From assembly GCA_001465025.1 (NCBI GenBank), contig LNDO01000088.1, forward strand, positions 36,955 to 100,954: a stretch of DNA of 64,000 nucleotides. The letters are read 5' to 3'. This document shows, in pieces, positions 18,349-28,325 of this stretch. The notes below the pieces were generated by a model, which worked only from the letters and a program-made list of their open reading frames with translations, had not been told where the DNA came from and made no database searches. The DNA comes from Pseudomonas sp. Ga0074129 (GTDB taxonomy: Bacteria; Pseudomonadota; Gammaproteobacteria; Pseudomonadales; Pseudomonadaceae). The position numbers and the translations under genes were made by a program. Each line of letters begins with the position of its first letter. The stretch's first letter is position 1.

Positions 18349-21237
18349 ATGAGCCGCACTCAAGAAATTCGACCCGACATTGACGATGGCATCGACCGCA
18401 AGGTGTTGGCGCAGCTGCGTGCGCGCTTCCTCACCCTCAACCAAAGCCGGTTGGCGCGAGCCATGCAGGCGCTGTCGACACGCCAGCAGATGGTGCTCAC
18501 GCTGCTGCCGCTGCTGTTTCACGTTAATCATCCGCTGCTGCCCGGTTATGTCTCCGGGCTCACGCCGGCGGGCCTTAGCGGCTTTGAGCCGGACGATAAC
18601 CTGCTCGCCGAAGCGCAGCGCCTGACCCGCTCCTTTGCCTATAAACCACAACGCAGCACCCAGGCGCAGCCGATTCACGGCCTGTTTCTGATGGGCAGCC
18701 TGGGCACGATCGCTCAGGCCGAGCAGAGCGACATGGACTTCTGGGTCTGCCATGCCAGTGATCTCAGCCCCCAACAATTGCACGAGCTGAGTAAGAAATG
18801 CGCACTGCTGGAAACCTGGGCGGCGACACTGGGCGCGGAAGCACACTTCTTTCTGGTCGACCCGGCGCGCTTCACTCAGGGTGACCGCGACGCTCAACTG
18901 ACCTCCGACGACTGCGGTACCACCCAGCATTACCTGCTACTCGATGAGTTCTACCGCACTGCCATCTGGCTCGGCGGACGCACGCCGCTGTGGTGGCTGG
19001 TGCCGGTCTATGAAGAAACGCGCTACGCCCACTACACCCGCACACTGCTGGAGAAGCGCTTTATCCGCGCAGAGGATGTGCTCGACCTCGGCCATCTGGC
19101 GCGCATCCCACCTGCCGAGTTTATTGGTGCGGGGATGTGGCAATTGTTCAAGGGCATCGAGTCGCCCTACAAATCGGTGCTCAAGCTGCTGCTCACCGAG
19201 GTGTATGCCAGTGAGCATCCCAAGGTCGAATGCCTGTCGCTGCGCTTCAAACAGGCGGTGTTTGCCAATCGCGTGGATGTCGATGAACTGGACCCTTACA
19301 TCGTGGTGTACCGCCGCCTGGAGGAGTACCTCAAGGCACGCGGCGAGCACGAGCGCCTGGAGCTGATCCGCCGCTGCCTGTACCTAAAAGTCGATAAAAA
19401 ACTCAGCCGCCCACCGCGCAACCGGCGCAAAAGCTGGCAGCGCCTGCTGCTGGAGCGCCTGACCCAGGACTGGAACTGGGACAGTCGGCAACTGGCCATG
19501 CTCGACAGCCGTAGCCAATGGAAAGTCCGTCAGGTCAGCGCCGAACGGCGCGTGCTGGTCAATGAGCTGACTTACAGCTACCGCTTCCTCTCCGAATTTT
19601 CCCGCAGCGAACACGCTGGCAGCTCGCTTAACAGCCGCGACCTGGGCATCCTCGGCCGCCGCCTGTATGCCGCCTTCGAACGCAAAGCCGGCAAGATTGA
19701 ATTCATCAACCCCGGTATCGCCCCGGACCTCGCTGAAGACACCCTGACACTGGCCCAGCAAAGCAACGCCGATGACCCCGAAGAAAGCGTCTGGGCGCTC
19801 TACAGCGGCAGTCTCAACGCGCAGGAGATCAGCGATTTTTCGCCACTCAAACGCTCACGCGAACTCATCGAATTACTGGCCTGGTGTCAGCGCAACGGGG
19901 TGATCGACAGCAGTACGCGACTATCACTGCACCCAGGTTCCAGCGACCTGAGTGAGTTTGAACTGTCCAATTTGCTCGAAAGCCTGCAGCAATTGCTGCC
20001 ACTGCCGCTGCCGGCAATCGACGAAGAGGCACTGCTGAGCGCCAGCGTGCCGACTGACGTGATGTTGCTGATCAACGTGGGCGTCGACCCGCTCAAGCAG
20101 TTCAGCCAGATGAACCTGCACATGACCAGTGAGCGCACAGACGCTCTGGGCTATTCCGGGGTGCGCGAAAACCTGATTCTGACCCTCGATCAAGTCACCC
20201 TGAACAGCTGGAACGAGTTGCTGGTCACCCGCTATGACGGCCCGCAAGCCCTGCTCGACTGCCTGCGCGACTTTCTCAATAACCTGCCGACTAATGGCCG
20301 CCTGCCAAACCTGCGCGTACGCTGCTTCTGCCGTAATCGCGCCACGGCGATTGCCGAACGGGTTGAAGAGCTGTTCCGCGAAACCCTCGCCAGCTTCAGC
20401 GGCACGCAAACCAACCGTTACCTGCTGCAAATCCGCCAGCACTATCACGTACTGGAACTGAAGCCGGGCCAGGTCAGCCACACCGGCCTGCACAACTTGC
20501 CCGCGCTGGTTGATTACCTTGGCGAGGAACTGCCCGGTTACAGCGACCTGCACGTCGATCGCAGTGCACTGGAGGGCGATGACCTGGCGCTGATCCTGCC
20601 GGTGGGCCAGCCGCACTGCATTCAAGTGTTCTACCGGCTCAACGAAGGCAACGCGTTGGCAGAAGTCAGCGTGCTGGATGAGCACAATGCACTGTGGCGT
20701 CAGCACATACCGTTTCGCGATGAACAAAGCCTGCTGACACCGCTGCACCGCTTTCTGCAATCACTGCTGTACCGACGCAATACCCTGCTGCCCTTGGACA
20801 ACCTGCCCGACCACCAGCCGCTGGATGTGCTGTATTACCAGATCCTGCCGGATGCGCCTTTGCGCGCGCAGCGCCTGGAACGCCGTGCCGCGCCGCAGTC
20901 GGCCATCAGCCATCCGTTTTACGACGTGCAGGCCATTGTCGAACAGGCCGATGGTCACAATGGCTGGTCACCTGGCATGCCGAGCCTACAACGCACCCAT
21001 GTCACCCTGTACTGCAACCACCGTGAGTTTTCCGAACTGGAATACGCCGGCGACCTGTACGCCGCCGTAGCCCAACACATCCTCGCGCAACGCCGCGAAG
21101 GCGCACGCTACCCCTGCTACATCACCGACCTTGACCTGTCGGCCGTACTCGGTGAGGGGCATATGCAAAGCGTGCACTACCTGCGCTACAAGAGCCGCCT
21201 GGAAGCGGCACTCAATCAGGCGCTGCAGAAGGCCTGA
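18349..21237 (+). CDS. cyaA: Class I adenylate cyclase
   Basis: A 962-residue class I adenylate cyclase. The N-terminal catalytic domain has the nucleotidyltransferase motif GLFLMGSLGTIAQAEQSDMDFWVC (about residues 104-127), with the Gly-Ser and Asp-x-Asp pair for metal binding. The large C-terminal half is the regulatory region. In Pseudomonas CyaA makes cAMP for Vfr-dependent regulation alongside the membrane enzyme CyaB. I chose ATG 18349 because it begins the conserved MSRTQEIRPDID. The gene is monocistronic, with rnk convergent downstream. Confidence 0.95.
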   Translation: MSRTQEIRPDIDDGIDRKVLAQLRARFLTLNQSRLARAMQALSTRQQMVLTLLPLLFHVNHPLLPGYVSGLTPAGLSGFEPDDNLLAEAQRLTRSFAYKPQRSTQAQPIHGLFLMGSLGTIAQAEQSDMDFWVCHASDLSPQQLHELSKKCALLETWAATLGAEAHFFLVDPARFTQGDRDAQLTSDDCGTTQHYLLLDEFYRTAIWLGGRTPLWWLVPVYEETRYAHYTRTLLEKRFIRAEDVLDLGHLARIPPAEFIGAGMWQLFKGIESPYKSVLKLLLTEVYASEHPKVECLSLRFKQAVFANRVDVDELDPYIVVYRRLEEYLKARGEHERLELIRRCLYLKVDKKLSRPPRNRRKSWQRLLLERLTQDWNWDSRQLAMLDSRSQWKVRQVSAERRVLVNELTYSYRFLSEFSRSEHAGSSLNSRDLGILGRRLYAAFERKAGKIEFINPGIAPDLAEDTLTLAQQSNADDPEESVWALYSGSLNAQEISDFSPLKRSRELIELLAWCQRNGVIDSSTRLSLHPGSSDLSEFELSNLLESLQQLLPLPLPAIDEEALLSASVPTDVMLLINVGVDPLKQFSQMNLHMTSERTDALGYSGVRENLILTLDQVTLNSWNELLVTRYDGPQALLDCLRDFLNNLPTNGRLPNLRVRCFCRNRATAIAERVEELFRETLASFSGTQTNRYLLQIRQHYHVLELKPGQVSHTGLHNLPALVDYLGEELPGYSDLHVDRSALEGDDLALILPVGQPHCIQVFYRLNEGNALAEVSVLDEHNALWRQHIPFRDEQSLLTPLHRFLQSLLYRRNTLLPLDNLPDHQPLDVLYYQILPDAPLRAQRLERRAAPQSAISHPFYDVQAIVEQADGHNGWSPGMPSLQRTHVTLYCNHREFSELEYAGDLYAAVAQHILAQRREGARYPCYITDLDLSAVLGEGHMQSVHYLRYKSRLEAALNQALQKA

Positions 21238-21245
21238 GCAAGGGT

Positions 21246-21656
21246 TTAGGAGCGGCTGTACTCACCCGCCGCTTCCGGCTGGTACTCGACGGCCAGCAAG
21301 GTGAGCTTGAGTACTTTGCCGTTGGGCGCGGTCCAGTCGATGTGTTGGCCCACCGACAGGCCGAGCAGGGCGCTGCCGACCGGGGCGAGGATGCTCACGG
21401 TGCCTTCGTTGCCGGCGTCCTGCGGGTAAACCAGGGTCAGGTGATAGTCCTTGCCACTGCTCTCCTCACGGCAATGCACGCGCGAGTTCATGGTCACCAC
21501 ACCGGCGGGCACCTCGTCATGCCCCACCACGTCGGCGCGGTCCAATTCGGCCTGCAAGGCTTGGGCACCCGGGCCAAATTCCTCCAGGCTGTCGAGCAGG
21601 TTTTCCAGGCGCTGCAAATCAAGGCGGGTAATGGTGAGTGACGGTGCGCTGGTCAT
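21246..21656 (-). CDS. rnk: Rnk, regulator of nucleoside diphosphate kinase
   Basis: A 136-residue GreA/Rnk-family protein. Its N-terminal helix pair (TRLDLQRLENLLDSLEE) is short. The C-terminal FKBP-like GreA_GreB domain shows VTMNSRVHCREESSGKDYHLTLVYP and SILAPVGSALLGLSVGQHIDW. Rnk binds RNA polymerase near the secondary channel without stimulating transcript cleavage, and was named for its effect on NDP kinase in P. aeruginosa/E. coli. It is convergent with cyaA; stops are 8 bases apart. Confidence 0.93.
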   Translation of the reverse strand: MTSAPSLTITRLDLQRLENLLDSLEEFGPGAQALQAELDRADVVGHDEVPAGVVTMNSRVHCREESSGKDYHLTLVYPQDAGNEGTVSILAPVGSALLGLSVGQHIDWTAPNGKVLKLTLLAVEYQPEAAGEYSRS

Positions 21657-21696
21657 GGTGCGGATTTATCCCCTTTAACGGCTGCTGAAAAAAGCA

Positions 21697-21721
21697 AAAC
21701 CCCATCACGAGGATGGGGTTT
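21697..21721 (-). terminator. Intrinsic terminator after DUF1289/cyaY
   Basis: AAACCCCATC (21697-21706) pairs with GATGGGGTTT (21712-21721) around a 5-base loop. On the minus strand the stem is followed by TTTTGCTTTTTT, so it should end the cyaY-DUF1289 transcript before rnk. Confidence 0.85.
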
Positions 21722-21774
21722 GCAAGTCGATGCCTGACCGTACCACAGCCACTCAAATAAACAAGACTACCCGG

Positions 21775-21951
21775 TCAAGGCCGCCCCACACGCTGTTGCA
21801 GACGGGCTTGGGCAGCCACGCAAATGGCCTGCTGGCGCGGCGCGTCGGCTTTTGCCCAGTCGAGAATATCCTGCAAGGTACGCCCGCAGCCCAGACAGAT
21901 ATCCTGATCATCCAGACAACACTGGCGGCGGCAGGGCGAGGCGACCGGCAC
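21775..21951 (-). CDS. DUF1289 family small Cys-rich protein
   Basis: A protein of about 58 residues with the DUF1289 pattern PVASPCRRQCCLDDQDICLGCGRTLQDILDWAKAD, where the four-cysteine arrangement suggests a bound metal or Fe-S centre. The start is uncertain: GTG 21951 gives a protein beginning MPVASPC, as in homologues, while an upstream TTG would overlap the cyaY end. It follows cyaY by 10 bases and is probably in the same transcript; both end at the terminator at 21697-21721. The function is not known to me. Confidence 0.75.
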   Translation of the reverse strand: MPVASPCRRQCCLDDQDICLGCGRTLQDILDWAKADAPRQQAICVAAQARLQQRVGRP

Positions 21952-21961
21952 ACCTGTGGCG

Positions 21962-22294
21962 TCAGAGCTCTTCAAACTCAAGGTCGGCACCTGATTGTTC
22001 AAGAGTGATGCGCGCCAGCATTTCGCCGAGCTGTTCGTCACTGCTGTCACACATCCAACGCTCGCTGGCCTGATCGTAGTCAAAATGAAAGCCACCCGAG
22101 CGCGCCGCCAGCCACAACTGGCGCAGCGGTTCCTGACGGCTAAAGATCAGCTGAGTGCCGTTCTCAAAACGAACGGTCAGCACACCCGCGGAGTTTTCCA
22201 GGTCCAGGTCCAGATCGCTGTCATCGAAAATGTCCTCCACCGCCTGCTGGGTGGCATCGACCAGATCGTGAAAGCGGGCTTCGGTCAAACTCAT
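21962..22294 (-). CDS. cyaY: CyaY, frataxin-like iron donor/regulator
   Basis: A 110-residue frataxin homologue. The acidic first helix (ATQQAVEDIFDDSDLDLDLENSAGVLTVRFENG) carries the iron-binding acidic ridge, and LIFSRQEPLRQLWLAARSGGFHFDYD matches the conserved beta sheet with the Trp. CyaY binds IscS and modulates Fe-S cluster assembly. The linkage to cyaA, lptM and lysA is the conserved gammaproteobacterial order. Confidence 0.94.
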   Translation of the reverse strand: MSLTEARFHDLVDATQQAVEDIFDDSDLDLDLENSAGVLTVRFENGTQLIFSRQEPLRQLWLAARSGGFHFDYDQASERWMCDSSDEQLGEMLARITLEQSGADLEFEEL

Positions 22295-22391
22295 TACGAC
22301 TTACCTCAAAAAAATCAGCGACTGCGAAAGTCATGGAAACTGGCGCATATGAAAACGTGACGAACAAAGGTTAGGCAAGGTGCCGTCACTT

Positions 22392-23429
22392 TCAGGGCAT
22401 CAGGTGGCGGCGATAGTCACCAGGGCTTTGCCCCGTCCAGCGGCGAAACGCACGGGCCAGCGAAGCCGGTTCGCTGAACCCCACCAGAAAGGCGATTTCC
22501 GCCAATTCCAGCGCTGGGTCACGCAGGTAGTGCAAGACCAGTTGCTGACGGGTTTCATCCACCAGTTGGTTAAAGGATAACCCGGCTTCGCGCAAACGGC
22601 GCTGCAGGGTACGCGGACTGAGTGCCAAGCGCGCGGCAATCTGCTGCAGATCGGGACCAGCTTCGGGCAACTGGCGCGACAGTTCCAGACGTGCACGCTC
22701 CAGCACCTGCTGCCCTGAACGCATCTCACCCAACTGGCGCTCAGCGTAGGCATCGAGCATCAGCCGCACTTGCGCATCGGCCTGCCCGAGCGGGGTGGCC
22801 AGCAGGCGTTTAGGGAACACCAGGGCATTATCAGCCTGCCCAAACAGCACCGGGCAGCGGAAAATGCGCGCATGCTCCGAGGCATCCGCCGGGGCGGCGT
22901 GTTGAAAGCGCACTTCGCTGGGCGGCAGGTTCAACCCGCTGATCCAATGGCCAAAGGTCACCCAAGCGGCCAGGGTTTCCTCGCATAACTGCCGCTGTTG
23001 CTGCGCCACCAGGGGTCGACAACTGTGCGCCACCAGCGGTTCGTGGCCTTCGCGCGGCGGCTCGTCAGCCAGATCAATGTGCAACAGGTTGCCGACTAGC
23101 GCGGCATAACGCGCCTGCCGGTGCAGAGCGTCGGACAGGGTCGCGCAACTCATGATCAAGTAACCCAGCACGCCGTAATAGCCCGGCCGTACCGCCTCGC
23201 CCAAGTGCAGGCCGAGGTGCTCATCGCCGGTCAACTGCACGCCAAGCGCGAGCAGATCCAAGTAGACGTTGGCGGCAATCCGCTGATCGCGCTGGCTGAG
23301 AATCTGCGGCGTCAGGTGTACGCGAGCCAGCAGCGTGCTGCTGTCGAAGCCCTGACGCTCCAGGTAATCGAGCAGCCCTTGCAGGTAGGCGACTGAAACC
23401 GAACTGCTCAGGCTGGCAGGGGGCTCCAT
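22392..23429 (-). CDS. AraC family transcriptional regulator (Arabinose_bd type)
   Basis: A 345-residue regulator. The N-terminal ligand-binding domain (about 25-210, PF12625 type) shows GEAVRPGYYGVLGYLIMSCATL. The C-terminal HTH_18 domain (about 240-340) has LQQIAARLALSPRTLQRRLREAG and LELAEIAFLVGFSEPASLARAFRRWTGQSPGDYR, with both helix-turn-helices intact. It stands alone and divergent from lptM-lysA, so its target could be nearby, but no operator was identified. The effector is unknown. Confidence 0.88.
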   Translation of the reverse strand: MEPPASLSSSVSVAYLQGLLDYLERQGFDSSTLLARVHLTPQILSQRDQRIAANVYLDLLALGVQLTGDEHLGLHLGEAVRPGYYGVLGYLIMSCATLSDALHRQARYAALVGNLLHIDLADEPPREGHEPLVAHSCRPLVAQQQRQLCEETLAAWVTFGHWISGLNLPPSEVRFQHAAPADASEHARIFRCPVLFGQADNALVFPKRLLATPLGQADAQVRLMLDAYAERQLGEMRSGQQVLERARLELSRQLPEAGPDLQQIAARLALSPRTLQRRLREAGLSFNQLVDETRQQLVLHYLRDPALELAEIAFLVGFSEPASLARAFRRWTGQSPGDYRRHLMP

Positions 23430-23512
23430 CCAGGCTCCTTAACGCGACGAGTGACGACAAAGGCAGCCCAGAAGATACAGGCAAAGCCCCGTCAGACGGG
23501 AACCCCGGCGCA

Positions 23513-23541
23513 TAGGCAAGGCGTCGGGTGGTCGGTATACT
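23513..23541 (+). promoter_or_regulatory. Candidate sigma-70 promoter of lptM-lysA-dapF
   Basis: TAGGCA (23513-23518) and TATACT (23536-23541) are separated by exactly 17 bases, 36 bases before the lptM start. An inverted repeat GCGTCGG/CCGACGC (23521-23527 and 23542-23548) flanks the -10 and could hold a regulator. This is a pattern match only. Confidence 0.4.
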
Positions 23542-23576
23542 CCGACGCAATTATGCTTTTTTACAAGGATTTCACC

Positions 23577-23702
23577 ATGAAGCGGTTGTTTGCTGCCTTT
23601 ATCGCGATTGTTGCCGTCAGCACCCTGCTCGCGGGCTGCGGCCAGAAAGGCCCGTTGTACCTGCCGGAAGAAAGCCAGCCAGCGCCTGCGCAAACCGAAT
23701 AA
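23577..23702 (+). CDS. lptM: LptM (LppL/YifL) lipoprotein
   Basis: A 41-residue lipoprotein: signal peptide MKRLFAAFIAIVAVSTLLAGC, then the conserved GQKGPLYLPEE. This matches YifL, now called LptM, which helps LptD mature with LptE at the outer membrane; in Pseudomonas it is LppL. An ACAAGGATTTCACC leader gives the ribosome site. It is 9 bases upstream of lysA, the standard order. Confidence 0.92.
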   Translation: MKRLFAAFIAIVAVSTLLAGCGQKGPLYLPEESQPAPAQTE

Positions 23703-23711
23703 GGACAACCC

Positions 23712-24959
23712 ATGAACGCCTTCAACTACCGCGACGGCCAGCTCTTCGCGGAAGGCGTGGCCTTGTCCGCCATCGCCCAACGCTTCGGTACGCCGACCTA
23801 CGTCTACTCGCGCGCGCACATCGAGGCGCAGTACCGCGCTTATGCCGATGCCCTGCAGGGCATGCCGCACTTGGTATGTTTTGCAGTTAAAGCCAACTCC
23901 AACATTGGTGTGCTGAACGTGCTGGCACGTTTGGGCGCGGGCTTCGACATCGTTTCCCGTGGCGAGCTGGAGCGCGTATTGGCCGCCGGTGGCGAGCCGA
24001 GCAAAATCGTTTTCTCTGGTGTCGGCAAGAGCCGCGACGACATGCGCCGCGCACTGGAAGTCGGCGTGCACTGCTTCAACGTCGAATCCACCGACGAGCT
24101 GGAGCGCCTGCAACTTGTGGCGGCCGAGCTGGGCAAGACGGCGGCGATCTCGCTGCGGGTAAACCCGGATGTCGACGCTGGCACCCACCCGTATATTTCC
24201 ACGGGCCTGAAAGAGAACAAGTTCGGCATCGATATCGAACACGCCCCGGCTGTTTATGCCCGCGCCGCCGCGCTGCCGAACCTGCAGGTCGTCGGTGTCG
24301 ATTGCCACATCGGCTCGCAGCTGACCACGTTGCCGCCGTTTCTTGATGCCCTCGACCGTTTGCTCGCGCTGATCGATCAGCTCGCCGCCGACGGCATCCG
24401 CATCAAGCACCTGGATCTGGGTGGCGGTCTCGGCGTGCAGTACCGCGACGAGCAGCCGCCACTGGCTGGCGACTACATCAAGGCTGTGCGTGAGCGCATT
24501 GCTTGCCGCGATCTGGCGCTGGTGTTCGAGCCGGGCCGCTCCATCGTCGCCAATGCTGGCGTGCTGCTGACGCAGGTGGAATACCTCAAGCATACCGAAC
24601 ACAAAGACTTCGCCATCGTCGATGCCGCAATGAATGACCTGATCCGCCCGGCGCTTTACCAAGCCTGGATGGACGTGGTGCCCGTGCAACCACGTGACGG
24701 TGCCACGCGTAACTACGACATCGTCGGCCCGATCTGCGAAACCGGCGACTTTCTCGCCAAAGATCGCGAACTGGCGCTGGCCGAGGGCGATCTGCTGGCC
24801 GTGCGTTCTGCCGGCGCTTACGGCTTTGTCATGAGTTCCAACTACAACACCCGTGGCCGCGCTGCCGAGGTGATGGTGGATGGCGAGCAAGCCGTGGAAG
24901 TACGCCGCCGCGAGACGCTGCATGAACTCTTTGCGGGCGAAAGCCGCCTGCCGGAGTAG
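23712..24959 (+). CDS. lysA: Diaminopimelate decarboxylase
   Basis: A 415-residue fold-type III PLP enzyme. The PLP lysine is in [14 protein letters not shown], and [18 protein letters not shown] (phosphate-binding Gly loop) and [11 protein letters not shown] are signature segments. It decarboxylates meso-diaminopimelate to lysine in the cytosol. It lies between lptM and dapF; the dapF start is only a few bases beyond the lysA stop, so the two are probably coupled. Confidence 0.96.
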   Translation: MNAFNYRDGQLFAEGVALSAIAQRFGTPTYVYSRAHIEAQYRAYADALQGMPHLVCFAVKANSNIGVLNVLARLGAGFDIVSRGELERVLAAGGEPSKIVFSGVGKSRDDMRRALEVGVHCFNVESTDELERLQLVAAELGKTAAISLRVNPDVDAGTHPYISTGLKENKFGIDIEHAPAVYARAAALPNLQVVGVDCHIGSQLTTLPPFLDALDRLLALIDQLAADGIRIKHLDLGGGLGVQYRDEQPPLAGDYIKAVRERIACRDLALVFEPGRSIVANAGVLLTQVEYLKHTEHKDFAIVDAAMNDLIRPALYQAWMDVVPVQPRDGATRNYDIVGPICETGDFLAKDRELALAEGDLLAVRSAGAYGFVMSSNYNTRGRAAEVMVDGEQAVEVRRRETLHELFAGESRLPE

Positions 24960-24964
24960 TGGCG

Positions 24965-25795
24965 ATGTTATTGCGATTTACCAAAATGCACGGCTTGGGC
25001 AATGACTTTATGGTCCTCGACCTGGTCAGCCAGCACGCGCATATCCAGCCGAAGAACGCCAAGCAGTGGGGCGATCGCCACACCGGCGTGGGTTTCGATC
25101 AACTCTTGATTGTCGAACCGCCGAGCAACCCCGACGTGGATTTCCGCTACCGCATCTTCAATGCCGATGGCGGCGAAGTGGAGCAGTGCGGCAACGGAGC
25201 GCGCTGTTTTGCCCGCTTCGTGCTGGACAAGCGCCTGACCGTAAAGAAGCAAATACGCGTCGAGACCAAGGGCGGCATCATCGAACTGGATGTACGCAAC
25301 GACGGCCAGATCAGCGTCAACATGGGCCCACCGCGCCTAGTGCCAGCCGATATCCCCTTCCAGGCCGAACAGCAGGCGCTTAGCTACACAGTGGCCGTTG
25401 ACGGTCAAACCGTGGAACTGGCTGCCGTGTCGATGGGCAACCCACATGCCGTGCTGCGCGTGGACAATGTCGACAGCGCGCCGGTGCATACCCTCGGCCC
25501 TAAACTCGAACACCATCCGCGCTTTCCGCAGCGGGTGAATGTTGGCTTTCTGCAAGTGGTTGACCGCCAACGCGCCAAACTGCGGGTTTGGGAGCGCGGT
25601 GCCGGGGAAACCCAGGCCTGCGGCACCGGTGCCTGCGCGGCGGCCGTGGCGGCGATCAGCCAAGGCTGGATGGACTCACCCGTGCAACTCGAACTGCCCG
25701 GCGGCAAACTGAGCATCGAGTGGGCAGGCCCCGGTCAGCCCGTTATGATGACCGGCCCCGCCGTACGCGTGTACGAAGGACAGGTTCGTTTATGA
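24965..25795 (+). CDS. dapF: Diaminopimelate epimerase
   Basis: A 276-residue DapF. Both catalytic cysteines are visible: Cys in [13 protein letters not shown] (first half) and in [16 protein letters not shown] (second half). It converts LL- to meso-diaminopimelate for lysine and peptidoglycan. I favour ATG 24965 ([15 protein letters not shown]); a GTG at 24959 overlapping the lysA stop is possible and adds two residues. Confidence 0.96.
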   Translation: MLLRFTKMHGLGNDFMVLDLVSQHAHIQPKNAKQWGDRHTGVGFDQLLIVEPPSNPDVDFRYRIFNADGGEVEQCGNGARCFARFVLDKRLTVKKQIRVETKGGIIELDVRNDGQISVNMGPPRLVPADIPFQAEQQALSYTVAVDGQTVELAAVSMGNPHAVLRVDNVDSAPVHTLGPKLEHHPRFPQRVNVGFLQVVDRQRAKLRVWERGAGETQACGTGACAAAVAAISQGWMDSPVQLELPGGKLSIEWAGPGQPVMMTGPAVRVYEGQVRL

Positions 25796-25808
25796 CCGAG
25801 CAGCGTCT

Positions 25809-26507
25809 ATGACCGATAAGCAGGATTCACCCAAGCCATTGGATTCGGAAACAGTTGCCGCTTACCTGCGCCTGCACCCGGAATTCTTTATCGACCATGA
25901 CGAGCTGATTCCCGAGCTGCGTATCCCGCATAAGCGCGGCGATACGGTGTCGCTGGTTGAGCGCCAAGTGAAACTGCTGCGCGAGCGTAACGTTGAGATG
26001 CGCCACCGCCTCGCCCAACTCATGGACGTCGCTCGCGACAACGATCGCCTATTCGACAAGACCCGCCGCCTGGTGCTCGATTTGCTCGATGCTGGCAGCC
26101 TGGAAGAAGTCGTCAGCTGCGTTGAAGACAGCCTGCGCCGCGAGTTTCAGGTGCCCTTTGTCAGCCTGATCCTGTTCAGCGACATCGCCCTGCCGGTGGG
26201 CCGTTCGGTCAGCAGCGCCGAAGCGCATCAAGCGATTGGTGGCCTGCTCAGCGGCGGTAAAACCGTCTGCGGCGTGCTGCGCGATCATGAATTGAACTTC
26301 CTGTTCGGCAGTGAAGCCGCCGCGCAAGTCGGCTCAGCGGCCGTGGTCAGCCTCAGCCACCAAGGCCTGCACGGTGTCCTGGCGATTGGCAGTGCCGATC
26401 CGCAGCATTATAAAAGCTCGCTGGGCACGCTGTTTCTCGGCTATATCGCCGAAGTCTTGGCGCGCGTGCTGCCGGGCTTTGCCATGCCGTTGCGTTCGGT
26501 ACGCTAG
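25809..26507 (+). CDS. DUF484 family GAF-like protein
   Basis: A 232-residue protein of the DUF484 family. The N-terminus shows LDSETVAAYLRLHPEFFIDHDELIPELRIPH, then a coiled coil with VERQVKLLRERN, then a GAF-like domain (about 100-225). It is nearly always found between dapF and xerC in gammaproteobacteria, as here, but no ligand or function is known to me. The start is ATG 25809, 13 bases after the dapF stop. Confidence 0.9.
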   Translation: MTDKQDSPKPLDSETVAAYLRLHPEFFIDHDELIPELRIPHKRGDTVSLVERQVKLLRERNVEMRHRLAQLMDVARDNDRLFDKTRRLVLDLLDAGSLEEVVSCVEDSLRREFQVPFVSLILFSDIALPVGRSVSSAEAHQAIGGLLSGGKTVCGVLRDHELNFLFGSEAAAQVGSAAVVSLSHQGLHGVLAIGSADPQHYKSSLGTLFLGYIAEVLARVLPGFAMPLRSVR

Positions 26508-26524
26508 AGGCTTTAGCAGGCGAC

Positions 26525-26610
26525 CCGTAGGATGGGTTACGGTGCAGGCAACCCGCGGCCAATACGACAGCGTCAGGCGCTTAACCTGCGCGGCTCGCCC
26601 CATCCTACGG
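26525..26610. repeat. Palindromic intergenic repeat (GTAGGATGGG type)
   Basis: CCGTAGGATGGG (26525-26536) is perfectly inverted as CCCATCCTACGG (26599-26610), with imperfect inner pairing. This is a REP-like element of the kind dispersed in Pseudomonas genomes. It lies between DUF484 and xerC and could form a long hairpin in the transcript. Confidence 0.7.
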
Positions 26611-26620
26611 AGCTTGGTCC

Positions 26621-27523
26621 TTGAAGCTTGAAGCTGATTTAGCCGCCTACCTCGAACACTTGCGCAGTGAGCGACAGGTGTCCTCGCACACCCTCAGCGG
26701 CTACGGCCAGGATTTGGCCAAGCTGCGCGCCTTTTGTACCGAGGAAGGCCTGGCCAACTGGGCCGAGCTGGAAACGCCACGCCTGCGCCGCCTGATCGGC
26801 CGCCTGCACAAGCAAGGTAACTCCAGCCGCAGTCTGGCACGGCTGCTTTCGGCCACCCGTGGGCTGTACCGTTATCTGATGCGTGAAGGGCTCTGCGAGC
26901 GCGACCCAGCCAGCGGCCTGACGCCGCCCAAGGGCGAACGCCGCCTGCCGAAAACCCTAGATGCCGACCGCACCGCGCAGCTGCTCGACGGCGCGCTGGA
27001 AGACGATTTTATCGCCCGCCGTGATCAGGCCATGCTGGAGCTGTTCTACTCCTCCGGGCTGCGCCTGTCCGAGTTGGTCAGCCTCAACCTCGACGGCCTC
27101 GACCTGCCCGCCGGCTTGGTGCGGGTCATCGGCAAAGGCAACAAGACCCGCGAGCTGCCCATCGGCCGTATGGCTCGCGAGGCTATGGCGCAGTGGCTGC
27201 CGTTGCGCGCGCTGGCGAACCCGCCTGATGGTGCGGTGTTTATCAGCCAGCAGGGCCGGCGCATTGGTCCGCGTGCCGTGCAGTTGCGCGTACGTCAGGC
27301 TGGCGTGCGCGAGCTGGGCCAGCACCTGCACCCACACATGCTGCGCCATAGCTTTGCCAGCCATATGCTGGAATCATCCCAGGACCTGCGCGCCGTGCAG
27401 GAGTTGCTTGGCCACGCCGACATTGCCACCACCCAGGTCTACACCCATCTGGATTTCCAGCACCTGGCCAACGTTTATGACCAGGCCCACCCTAGGGCCA
27501 AACGCAAAGGCAACACCGAATGA
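26621..27523 (+). CDS. xerC: Tyrosine recombinase XerC
   Basis: A 300-residue XerC. The N-terminal SAM-like core-binding domain (about 1-85) precedes the catalytic domain. It shows the Arg of [25 protein letters not shown] (His and second Arg), [12 protein letters not shown] (His and nucleophilic Tyr). With XerD it resolves chromosome dimers at dif. The start is TTG 26621, immediately after the palindromic repeat; the homologous N-terminus begins close to there. The stop overlaps the yigB start as ATGA. Confidence 0.94.
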   Translation: MKLEADLAAYLEHLRSERQVSSHTLSGYGQDLAKLRAFCTEEGLANWAELETPRLRRLIGRLHKQGNSSRSLARLLSATRGLYRYLMREGLCERDPASGLTPPKGERRLPKTLDADRTAQLLDGALEDDFIARRDQAMLELFYSSGLRLSELVSLNLDGLDLPAGLVRVIGKGNKTRELPIGRMAREAMAQWLPLRALANPPDGAVFISQQGRRIGPRAVQLRVRQAGVRELGQHLHPHMLRHSFASHMLESSQDLRAVQELLGHADIATTQVYTHLDFQHLANVYDQAHPRAKRKGNTE

Positions 27524-28215
27524 GTATTCAACTGATCACCTTCGACCTCGACGACACCCTGTGGGATGTCACCCCGGTGATGCAGGACGCCGAAGCCACG
27601 CTGCGCAACTGGCTCGCCCTGCACGCACCGCGCTTGGGCGCCGTGCCGGTGGAACACCTGTGGTCGATTCGCGCGAACCTGCTGCAGGCCGACCCAATGC
27701 TCAAGCATCGCCTCAGTGAACTGCGCCGACGTATTCTTTTTCACGCCCTGGAAAACGCCGGTTACCCACACAGCGATGCACAGATGCTGGCCGAAGCGGG
27801 CTTTCAGGTGTTTCTCGCTGCGCGTCATCAGGTCGAGTTATTTGCTGAGGTGCACCCTACGCTGGAAGCCCTGGCTAATCGCTTTAAGCTGGGCGTCATC
27901 ACCAACGGCAATGCTGACGTACGCCGCCTGGGCTTGGCTGACTACTTTCAGTTTGCCCTGTGCGCCGAAGAGCTGGGCGTCGGCAAGCCTGACCCGAAGC
28001 CCTTTACCGAAGCCCTGAAACGCGCAGGTATCGCGGCCGAGCATGCGGTGCATATTGGCGACCACCCCAGCGACGACATTGCCGGGGCGCAAGCCGCAGG
28101 GTTGCGGGCGATCTGGTTCAACCCCCAGGACAAAGCCTGGGAAGCCGACAATGTCCCGGACGGGCAGATCAGCAGCCTGGCCGAACTGCCGGCATTGCTG
28201 CATAGCTGGGCGTAG
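27520..28215 (+). CDS. yigB: HAD-IA phosphatase YigB-like
   Basis: A 231-residue HAD hydrolase. Motif I is [10 protein letters not shown] (nucleophile and acid Asp pair), motif [13 protein letters not shown], motif III the Lys of [10 protein letters not shown], motif [15 protein letters not shown]. YigB of E. coli dephosphorylates FMN and the riboflavin intermediate 5-amino-6-(5-phosphoribitylamino)uracil. Its location after xerC with an ATGA overlap matches the conserved xerC-yigB pair. Substrate by homology only. Confidence 0.9.
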   Translation: MSIQLITFDLDDTLWDVTPVMQDAEATLRNWLALHAPRLGAVPVEHLWSIRANLLQADPMLKHRLSELRRRILFHALENAGYPHSDAQMLAEAGFQVFLAARHQVELFAEVHPTLEALANRFKLGVITNGNADVRRLGLADYFQFALCAEELGVGKPDPKPFTEALKRAGIAAEHAVHIGDHPSDDIAGAQAAGLRAIWFNPQDKAWEADNVPDGQISSLAELPALLHSWA

Positions 28216-28240
28216 ACCGCACTTAACCGCCACGAATAAC

Positions 28241-28320
28241 GGCCACAAAAAATCGCCTGGAGCGATTTTGACGTCGCGCAGCGACGGCCCTGAAGGGGTG
28301 GCCGCCCTGGATGGCAGGCC
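28241..28320 (-). repeat. Two-copy intergenic repeat with embedded terminator hairpin, copy 1
   Basis: On the minus strand this 80-base unit closely matches the plus strand at 49784-49858. It begins GGCCTGCCATCC, continues through GGGCCGTCGCT and ends with a hairpin AATCGC/GCGATT followed by TTTTTT. It lies directly downstream of the sutA terminator. In the other copy the stem bases differ but still pair. Confidence 0.8.
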
Positions 28321-28325
28321 ACAAA

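Noticed and set aside
23439-24923. 494-codon minus-strand frame opposite lysA
   Set aside because: It mirrors lysA, has no recognisable family text and no ribosome site; a third-position GC artefact.
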